6,162 nucleotides of DNA from an uncultured Collinsella sp. (GTDB lineage: Bacteria > Actinomycetota > Coriobacteriia > Coriobacteriales > Coriobacteriaceae). The position numbers and the translations under genes are program-made. The notes beneath the pieces are model-generated. The model searched no databases. It was given only the letters and a program-made list of their open reading frames with translations, and was not told where the DNA came from. Location of the stretch: contig CAAENW010000230.1 in the NCBI GenBank assembly GCA_900757265.1, forward strand, positions 1 through 6,162, given 5' to 3'. Numbering within the stretch: the stretch's first letter is position 1; each line of letters begins with the position of its first letter. Below, one piece after another: positions 1 through 5,081 of this stretch.

Positions 1-21
1 CCCGCTAGGGCGAGGCGAACC

Positions 22-56
22 AAGGGCCCCGAGCAACTACGCTTGGGGCCCTTTTT
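22..56 (+). terminator. Rho-independent terminator of an upstream unit
   Basis: AAGGGCCCCGAGC (22-34) pairs with GCTTGGGGCCCTT (41-53) as a 13-bp stem with one G-U pair and a 6-base loop. A run of five T (52-56) follows on the + strand. This is a textbook intrinsic terminator for a gene to the left of the window; that gene itself is not visible. It separates the upstream unit from the sugar operon, which therefore needs its own promoter. Confidence 0.9.
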
Positions 57-76
57 GGTGCAAAGGGGTCAGAGCA

Positions 77-125
77 AGGAGTGTCCCTGGGTGCCGGCAG
101 AAAAGGATCGTCCCTAAGTGCCGCA
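77..125. repeat. Direct repeat pair, GTCCCTnnGTGCCG core
   Basis: GTCCCTGGGTGCCGGCA (83-99) recurs as GTCCCTAAGTGCCGCA (110-125), 27 bases apart. Both copies are preceded by AGGA (77-80 and 104-107), so the repeated unit is about 22 bases. It lies between the upstream terminator and the operon promoter and is not coding in any convincing frame. It could be a remnant of a dispersed intergenic (REP-like) repeat or a protein-binding site; the sequence alone does not decide. Confidence 0.5.
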
Positions 126-128
126 TAG

Positions 129-163
129 ATACCGTTTATCGGAGAATAAATACCGTTCACCGG
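129..163. promoter_or_regulatory. Tandem 14-bp operator-like repeat, 21-bp period
   Basis: ATACCGTTTATCGG (129-142) and ATACCGTTCACCGG (150-163) match at 12 of 14 positions and start 21 bases apart, which is two helical turns. The second copy extends into a small palindrome, ACCG-5-CGGT. The pair sits about 30-65 bases upstream of the candidate -10 box. That position suits an activator site, or a repressor site if another promoter is used. No regulator for it is encoded in the window. Confidence 0.5.
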
Positions 164-171
164 TCATAATG

Positions 172-200
172 ATTATTCTGGCTTTGGGCTTGTCTACAAT
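172..200 (+). promoter_or_regulatory. Candidate promoter of the sugar operon
   Basis: TACAAT at 195-200 is a 5/6 match to the -10 consensus and would start transcription near 207, just before the RNA element at 222. The -35 region around 172-178 (ATTATTC) matches TTGACA poorly, so the promoter would be weak or activator-dependent. CATAAT at 165-170 is another possible -10 but has no better -35. Confidence 0.4.
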
Positions 201-221
201 AGCTCCCGTAAAAAGAAATGC

Positions 222-257
222 GGAAGGTTACCGAGTCCCTCGGACGTGGGCCTAACC
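222..257 (+). promoter_or_regulatory. RAT-like antiterminator RNA element
   Basis: The element begins GGAAGGTTACCG (222-233), matching 9 of 12 bases of the GGATTGTTACTG opening of known BglG/LicT RAT targets, and ends in AACC as those do. CCGAG (231-235) pairs with CTCGG (239-243) around a 3-base loop. GGTTA (226-230) pairs with TAACC (253-257), leaving an unpaired stretch at 244-252. It lies upstream of an operon whose second gene encodes a LicT-type RNA-binding antiterminator, so it is the natural target. It differs from the classic RAT in its longer 3' side and its continuous outer stem. The assignment is an inference from similarity and context. Confidence 0.5.
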
Positions 258-312
258 AAAGTCTTTGAACGGGTGTGTCTCTATGGATGCATTCGCTTGA
301 TTTTGGTTGGGC
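250..312 (+). promoter_or_regulatory. Long leader stem competing with the RAT-like hairpin
   Basis: GCCTAACCAAAGTC (250-263) pairs with GATTTTGGTTGGGC (299-312) as an uninterrupted 14-bp stem with two G-U pairs and a 35-base loop. Its 5' arm contains the TAACC (253-257) that also closes the RAT-like element, so the two structures cannot form together. This is the layout of an antiterminator/terminator pair. However, TATATGTATG follows instead of a U-run, so it would be a weak terminator, a pause site, or a structure affecting translation of the EIIA gene 25 bases downstream. Confidence 0.5.
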
Positions 313-337
313 TATATGTATGAAGGGACATGCCACC

Positions 338-850
338 ATGGGTTTCTTTTCTCGCTTGATGGGCGGTTCGGATGAGCAGAAGACTGTAACTTCCGAGTTC
401 GAAATCCTCGCCCCCGTTTCCGGCGAGCTTGTTCACCTAGAAAAAACCAATGATCCCGCTTTTAGCAGCCGTGCCGTGGGCGATGGCGTTGCCGTGGTTC
501 CTGCAGAGGAAACCGTGTGCGCTCCTGTTTCCGGCACCGTCGCGGCACTGTTTCCGACCGAGCACGCGCTGGGCATCATGTCCGACGACAGCTCTGCTCA
601 GGTGATGCTGCATATCGGAATCGACACTGTTAAGCTTGAGGGCAAGGGCTTTCATGCGCTTGTTGCTCAGGGTGACCATGTCGACGCGGGCCAGCCCCTC
701 GTCGAGGTTGATTTTGACGCGGTCCGCGCCGCCGGCTTCGATCCCACGGTCTTCGTTATCGTGTGCGAGCGTTCGGAGAACTCGACTCTTCGTGAGCACG
801 CTTCCGGCCCTGTTGCTGTTAAAGAGCCTGTCGTCTGGCTTTCTGAGTAA
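338..850 (+). CDS. PTS glucose-family EIIA component
   Basis: This 170-residue soluble phosphocarrier accepts phosphate from HPr and passes it to an EIIB domain. It is a single-domain protein of the EIIA-Glc (Crr) type, close to the usual 160-170 residues. A beta-rich core starts at FEILAPVSGE (21-30), and a second APVSG lies at 62-66. Both active-site histidines are present: His76 in TEHALGI and the phosphorylated His92 in MLHIGIDTV. The GDHVDAGQPL stretch (112-121) is also typical. ATG 338 was chosen because AGGG (324-327) lies 10 bases upstream and the protein then begins MGFFSRL. Longer in-frame starts (GTG 275, ATG 320) lack a ribosome site and would put the leader stem inside the gene. 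It is the first gene of the operon and probably serves the EIICB encoded at 1823-3439, which has no EIIA domain. It may also serve other EIIA-less permeases in the cell. Confidence 0.93.
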   Translation: MGFFSRLMGGSDEQKTVTSEFEILAPVSGELVHLEKTNDPAFSSRAVGDGVAVVPAEETVCAPVSGTVAALFPTEHALGIMSDDSSAQVMLHIGIDTVKLEGKGFHALVAQGDHVDAGQPLVEVDFDAVRAAGFDPTVFVIVCERSENSTLREHASGPVAVKEPVVWLSE

Positions 851-868
851 ATTCTTGTGGTGGGTACC

Positions 869-1723
869 GTGGTTATCAAGCGAGTTTTCAACAATAACGT
901 CGCAATGGTCACTTCGGACGATGGTTCCGAGCTCATTGTCATCGGTCGAGGCCTCTGCTTTGGCCGTCATGCCGGCGACGCTATCGATGAAGCATCGGTC
1001 GAAAAGACCTATGCGCTGCAGGAGGGCACTTCTCAGGATTCGCGTACGATTGACCGCTTGGCACATCTTTTGGAGTCCATCCCCACCGTCAACCTCGTGA
1101 TCGCCGAAGACATTGTTCAGATGCTCCGTCGAGAGCTCAATGTCGATATCGATGACAAGATCCTCATCGCTCTCGCAGACCATATCAGCCTTGCTTTGGA
1201 GCGCGAGCGCAAGGGCGTCTCCTGTGAGAATCCGTTGCTGCTCGAGATCCAGCAGTTCTATCGCAAGGAGTATGCGCTTGCGGGCCGTGCGCTGCAGATT
1301 GTCAAGGAGTATATGGGCATCCAGATGAGCGAAGAAGAGCAGGGTTTTATTACGCTGCATATCGTCAACGCCACCATGCCGCAACGCTCCGACCGTCTCA
1401 TCATCTCGGTCCAGCTTGTTCGCGACGTGCTCGCGATTGTTTCCGAGCACTATGCCACGACCCTTGACGTCACCTCGTTGCCGTACGAGCGTTTCGTTCG
1501 CCATCTGCAGTTTTTTGCGCAGCGGGCGCTCGATCCCGCGGCGGGGCAGGTCAATGGCGACGCGCTGTTCCGTATCGATGAAACGGCGTATCCGTGCGCA
1601 TTCTCGTGCGCGGACGCCATAGCCGCCCACTTGTCGTCTACCTATAACGTTGTCGTTACCAATGCCGAGAAGAGTTATCTCGCGTACCACATTGTTAACC
1701 TGCTTGGAGAACCTGGTCTCTAG
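869..1723 (+). CDS. licT: LicT/BglG-family transcriptional antiterminator
   Basis: This 284-residue RNA-binding regulator prevents early termination in the leader of PTS operons and is controlled by phosphorylation. The N-terminal CAT RNA-binding domain (about 1-57) begins MVIKRVFNNNVAMV and contains the GRGLCF...GD.IDE stretch typical of the family. PRD1 (about 65-172) has His105 in LADHISLALER and His164 in FITLHIVNA. PRD2 (about 175-284) has His212 in FVRHLQFF and His274 in LAYHIVNLL. All four regulatory histidines are kept, so it should be inhibited by the cognate EIIB and activated through HPr. GTG 869 is preferred: GGTGGG (859-864) is its ribosome site and the protein then matches the family start. 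GTG 857 or 860 would add three or four residues. It lies 18 bases after the EIIA gene. Its likely target is the RAT-like element at 222-257, which makes the operon autoregulated. The name is by family; LicT, BglG and GlcT types are not separated by eye. Confidence 0.92.
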   Translation: MVIKRVFNNNVAMVTSDDGSELIVIGRGLCFGRHAGDAIDEASVEKTYALQEGTSQDSRTIDRLAHLLESIPTVNLVIAEDIVQMLRRELNVDIDDKILIALADHISLALERERKGVSCENPLLLEIQQFYRKEYALAGRALQIVKEYMGIQMSEEEQGFITLHIVNATMPQRSDRLIISVQLVRDVLAIVSEHYATTLDVTSLPYERFVRHLQFFAQRALDPAAGQVNGDALFRIDETAYPCAFSCADAIAAHLSSTYNVVVTNAEKSYLAYHIVNLLGEPGL

Positions 1724-1822
1724 GCATAACGTGCCCACACATCGATTGATATAAGGCAAGGCTCACGGTCTTGTCCAGGGCACATCTGTCTTCATTTGCG
1801 GAAAAGGAAGGGGAGTACCGCT

Positions 1823-3439
1823 ATGACCGCAAAAAAGAAGTTCAATTTCAAAGCGCCGTTGGAGGTGTTCGCGAAGTCGATCGTTCAGCCGATGATGTAT
1901 CTCTCGGTTGCCGGCATTCTGCTCATCGTGGGCATTATTCTGACCAACAAGACCATTTGCGCCGTGATTCCTGTGCTGGGCTCCGGTCCGTTCCAGCTTG
2001 TGGGCGCCGTTGTCTACCAGTCGCTGATGTTTATCATCAACAACCTCTCGATTCTGTTCTGCGTGGGCATCGCCGGCGCCATGGCAAAGAAGAACAAGGG
2101 CCATGCTTCGCTGATCGCCCTGATGTCGTTCTTCCTGTTCCTGCAGGCCAATAACATCGTGCTCAACGCGACCGGCTCTCTTGCCGAAGCGAGCGGCATG
2201 CTCGGCCTTACCGGAACCGGCCAGAGCACCGTTATGGGCATTCAGGTGCTCGATACCGGCGTGTTTGGCGGCATCATTCTTGGTTGCATCACCGGTGCCG
2301 TGTTCAACAAGTACTCGAACAAGCAGTTCCCCATTGCCCTTTCGATGTTCTCGGGCGTTCGCTTTCCGTTCCTGATCATGATCATCATCTCCTGGATCAT
2401 GGGCGCTGGCTTCTGCATCGTTTGGCCTCCGGTTCAGGGTGCCATCTCCTCCGTTGCCGGCATCATTAAGGAGTCGGGCAACATCGGTCTGTTCATCTAC
2501 GGCATGCTCAACAAGCTGCTCGTTCCCACCGGCCTGCACCACCTCATCTACACCCCGTTCCAGTTCTCCGATGTGGGTGGCACCCTGACGCTGGGCGATC
2601 AGGTTATCGCCGGTGCCTACCCCATCCGTGTTGCCGAGATGGCAATGACGGGCCAGCCCTTCTCCGATAGCACGTATTTCAACAGCTACACCTTCAACAA
2701 CCTGTGGCCCTACATCGGTATCGGTCTCGCCTTTATCGTCACCGCTTACAAGGGGAACAAGGATAAGACCAAGGCCGTTATCATCCCGCTGATCATCACC
2801 GCCGTGCTCTCCTGTGTCACCGAGCCCATGGACTTCCTCTTTGTCTTTGCCGCTCCCGTGCTCTTTGTCGTTCACTCGGTTCTTTCCGGCATCTTCCTGG
2901 TCCTGCTCAAGGTCCTCTCCGTGCCCGCTTCGACTGCAGGCGGCATCATCAACATCGTGGTTTCCAACCTGGTCCTCGGTGTCGACAAGACCAACTGGCC
3001 GGTTATGCTGGTGCTTGGAGTCGTCAACGCCACTCTGTACTTCTTCCTCTTCACCTTCCTCATCAAGAAGCTCAACCTTCACACGCCTGGTCGCGAGGAG
3101 GAGTCCGAGCTCGCCGAGTCTGTTGCCGAGGGCGAGGCCGCCGCGTCTGTCGCGGTGAAGCAGGGCGCTGTTGTCGCAGCTCCCGCAGAGGGCGTCGATG
3201 CGGGCATCGCCGACCTGGTTGCAGGTCTTGGTGGCAAGGACAACATCGAAGAGCTCGAGAACTGCTTTACGCGTCTCCGCGTGAACGTTAAGAACCCGGA
3301 CCTCATCGATGAGAACCTCATCAACCACGTGCCCAACAGCGGTATCAACCGCAACGGCAACAATATCCAGATCATCTTTGGCATGAAGGTCGCCGAGATG
3401 CGCGACAAGGTCGAGAACGCAATTGAGAAGGAGCAGTAA
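1823..3439 (+). CDS. PTS alpha-glucoside EIICB permease
   Basis: This 538-residue inner-membrane permease carries an alpha-glucoside into the cell and phosphorylates it at the 6-position. The EIIC domain (about 10-420) has roughly ten hydrophobic segments, for example 24-40, 60-86, 180-200, 317-331, 338-364 and 393-415. It also has the sugar-site motifs TGLHHLIYTPF (236-246) and TEPMDFLFVFAAP (333-345) of the glucose/glucoside superfamily. A charged, Ala/Glu-rich linker (about 422-458) leads to the EIIB domain (about 460-538), whose phosphorylated cysteine is Cys481 in LENCFTRLRV. No EIIA domain is present, so the EIIA at 338-850 should supply phosphate. ATG 1823 is preceded by AAGGGG (1808-1813); a longer TTG start at 1796 is less likely. 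The 99 bases before it show no clear promoter or terminator. Overall pattern and the GH4 partner point to the MalB/GlvC/AglA group. The exact sugar (maltose, sucrose isomers or similar) is not readable from sequence. Confidence 0.93.
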   Translation: MTAKKKFNFKAPLEVFAKSIVQPMMYLSVAGILLIVGIILTNKTICAVIPVLGSGPFQLVGAVVYQSLMFIINNLSILFCVGIAGAMAKKNKGHASLIALMSFFLFLQANNIVLNATGSLAEASGMLGLTGTGQSTVMGIQVLDTGVFGGIILGCITGAVFNKYSNKQFPIALSMFSGVRFPFLIMIIISWIMGAGFCIVWPPVQGAISSVAGIIKESGNIGLFIYGMLNKLLVPTGLHHLIYTPFQFSDVGGTLTLGDQVIAGAYPIRVAEMAMTGQPFSDSTYFNSYTFNNLWPYIGIGLAFIVTAYKGNKDKTKAVIIPLIITAVLSCVTEPMDFLFVFAAPVLFVVHSVLSGIFLVLLKVLSVPASTAGGIINIVVSNLVLGVDKTNWPVMLVLGVVNATLYFFLFTFLIKKLNLHTPGREEESELAESVAEGEAAASVAVKQGAVVAAPAEGVDAGIADLVAGLGGKDNIEELENCFTRLRVNVKNPDLIDENLINHVPNSGINRNGNNIQIIFGMKVAEMRDKVENAIEKEQ

Positions 3440-3442
3440 ACA

Positions 3443-4825
3443 ATGATCATTACTCTGTGTGGTGGCGGATCCACCTTTACCCCCGGCATCGTCAAGTCCA
3501 TCGCCCTGCGCAAGGACGAGCTCGACGTTGACGAGATTCGCCTGTACGACATCAACGAGGAGCGCCAGCGCAAGATCGGCGTGCTCGTGGACTGGATTCT
3601 GCACGAGGACCTCGGCCTGGACATCAAGCTCACGGTGACCACCGACAAAAAGACGGCTTTTACCGACGCGAGCTTCGTGTTTGCCCAGATGCGCGTGGGC
3701 GGCTACGCCATGCGCGAGCAGGACGAGAAGATTCCGCTGCGTCACGGCTGCGTGGGTCAGGAGACCTGCGGTTGCGGCGGCCTTGCCTACGGCATGCGCA
3801 CCATCTTCCCCATGGTCGAGCTGATCGATGACGTTGAGAAGTATGCCAAGAAGGACTACTGGATTCTCAATTACTCCAACCCTGCCGCCATCGTGTCTGA
3901 GGGCTGCCGCGTGCTGCGTCCCAACGCTCGCATCATCAACATCTGCGACATGCCGATCGCGATTATCGACGTAGTTTGCGCCGCGCTCGATATCGACAAG
4001 AAGGATGTCGAGTACGATTACTTTGGCCTCAACCACTTTGGTTGGTTCACCTCGATCCGCCACAAGGGCGAGGAGGTGCTCCCGCAGCTGCGCGAGTACA
4101 TCAAGGAGCATGAGATCCTGCTGCCCGATTCGTACCTCAAGGGCATGAGCTCGCTGATGTCCAAGAAGCCCGAGGAGGCCACCGACGAGCACCCCGAGCA
4201 GAACCGCCACACCAAGGGCAGCTGGTACTACGTCTGGAAGGGCGAGTACGAGATCATGGAGTGCTTCCCGGAGTACCTGCCCAACACGTATCTGAACTAC
4301 TACCTGCAGCAGAAGGAGTTCGTTGAGCATTCCAACCCCGAGCGCACCCGTGCTAACGAGGTTGAGGAGACGCGTGAGAAGAACCTCTTCGACGGCATCG
4401 ACCACTACGAGAAGACGGGCGAGATCGACGAGAGCACGTTCTATGCGGGCAGCCACGGCGACTGGATTGCCGATCTGGCTATCGCTCTGAAGAACGACAC
4501 CAAGCAGCGCTTCCTGGTCATTTGCGAGAACAAGGGCGCTATCCCCAACATGCCCTACGACGCTATGGTCGAGCTGCCTGCCTACATTGGCAAGAATGGC
4601 CCCGAGGTCATCAGCCGCGACAACATTCCTCTGTTCCAGCAGGGCCTCATGATGCAGCAGCTGAACTCCGAGAAGCTCGTGGTCGAGGCTACGATCGAGG
4701 GTTCTTACGAGAAGGCGCTCAAGGCCTTTACGCTGAACAAGACCGTGCCTTCGATGAAGGTCGCCAAGGAGGTTCTCGACGACATGATCGAGGCCAACAA
4801 GGGTTACTGGCCCGAGCTTAAGTAA
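3443..4825 (+). CDS. 6-phospho-alpha-glucosidase, family GH4
   Basis: This 460-residue cytoplasmic enzyme hydrolyses 6-phospho-alpha-glucosides made by the PTS into glucose 6-phosphate and a second sugar. The family uses NAD+ and a divalent metal in an oxidation-elimination mechanism. The N-terminal nucleotide-binding loop reads ITLCGGGSTFTPGIV (3-17). The metal-site residues Cys168-Asp169 in NICDMP and His198 in GLNHFGWF match the MalH/GlvA group, as do QETCG (106-110), YAMRE (88-92) and the C-terminal KVAKEVLDDMIEANKGYWPEL. The Cys-Asp-Met-Pro signature favours alpha-glucosidase over the 6-phospho-beta-glucosidase branch. The start lies 3 bases after the permease stop, with AAGGAG (3428-3433) inside the permease gene, so the two are translationally close. 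From memory, close relatives read CGPGG where this one has CGCGG (109-113). The region 224-270 also looks longer than in MalH (about 440 residues). It resembles both glvA and malH, so no symbol is chosen. Confidence 0.94.
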   Translation: MIITLCGGGSTFTPGIVKSIALRKDELDVDEIRLYDINEERQRKIGVLVDWILHEDLGLDIKLTVTTDKKTAFTDASFVFAQMRVGGYAMREQDEKIPLRHGCVGQETCGCGGLAYGMRTIFPMVELIDDVEKYAKKDYWILNYSNPAAIVSEGCRVLRPNARIINICDMPIAIIDVVCAALDIDKKDVEYDYFGLNHFGWFTSIRHKGEEVLPQLREYIKEHEILLPDSYLKGMSSLMSKKPEEATDEHPEQNRHTKGSWYYVWKGEYEIMECFPEYLPNTYLNYYLQQKEFVEHSNPERTRANEVEETREKNLFDGIDHYEKTGEIDESTFYAGSHGDWIADLAIALKNDTKQRFLVICENKGAIPNMPYDAMVELPAYIGKNGPEVISRDNIPLFQQGLMMQQLNSEKLVVEATIEGSYEKALKAFTLNKTVPSMKVAKEVLDDMIEANKGYWPELK

Positions 4826-4857
4826 AAGCAACAGGGTCGCTGGCCGCATACCTGGAG

Positions 4858-4895
4858 CAATGCCCCGTCCACGCGATTGCGTGGGCGGGGCATTG
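4858..4895 (+). terminator. Terminator hairpin of the sugar operon
   Basis: CAATGCCCCGTCCACGC (4858-4874) pairs with GCGTGGGCGGGGCATTG (4879-4895) as a 17-bp stem with one G-U pair and the tetraloop GATT. It lies 32 bases after the GH4 stop codon. The following TCATTTGG is only a weak U-tract, so termination relies mainly on the very stable stem. The opposite strand has no T-run either. Confidence 0.85.
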
Positions 4896-4948
4896 TCATT
4901 TGGTAACGCGTTTTATCAAATATGGCATTTATCTGCGGTAATGTTCTA

Positions 4949-5017
4949 TTTCACCGCCGAGGGTGACATTTCATACCGCCTGCCGAACTGCGTGGAGACC
5001 TAACAACTATTTAGGTC
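4949..5017. promoter_or_regulatory. Small repeats and hairpin before the flavoprotein gene
   Basis: The 186 bases between the operon terminator and the next gene hold several short symmetric elements. GCGGTA (4935-4940) is inverted as TACCGC (4974-4979), and GCGGT (4935-4939) also as ACCGC (4953-4957). ATTTCA occurs at 4948-4953 and 4968-4973. GACCTAA (4997-5003) and TTAGGTC (5011-5017) form a perfect 7-bp stem with a 7-base loop. A promoter for the 5082 gene must lie in this gap, but no -35/-10 pair stands out. Function is inferred only from position. Confidence 0.3.
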
Positions 5018-5081
5018 AGTGTTGTGTGTGTAGCAACTTCGCCCGGCCTCGCCTCTGGGCTGCCGCATGAGAGGGGATCTT

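Noticed and set aside
283..300. Five-codon mini-ORF (ATG ... TGA) in the loop of the leader stem, possible leader peptide
   Set aside because: There is no good ribosome site before it and the peptide MDAFA has no run of regulatory codons. Chance occurrence is likely.
275..337. N-terminal extension of the EIIA gene from GTG 275
   Set aside because: It has no ribosome site and no family similarity in the extra 21 residues, while ATG 338 has AGGG at good spacing and gives the normal family length.
437..1759. A 440-codon - strand open frame opposite the EIIA and antiterminator genes
   Set aside because: It is antisense to two genes with intact active-site residues, and its product shows no domain I recognise. 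It is a codon-bias shadow.
1731..1783. Inverted repeat GTGCCC (1731-1736) and GGGCAC (1778-1783) between the antiterminator and permease genes
   Set aside because: It has only 6 bp with a 41-base loop and no U-tract, so it is not convincing as a terminator or second RAT.
1763..4849. A 1028-codon open frame on the - strand opposite the permease and GH4 genes
   Set aside because: It is complementary to two clear, family-matching genes. Their strong codon bias avoids codons that would give stops on the other strand. Its translation is rich in Val, Leu, His, Asp and Gly without any recognisable domain.
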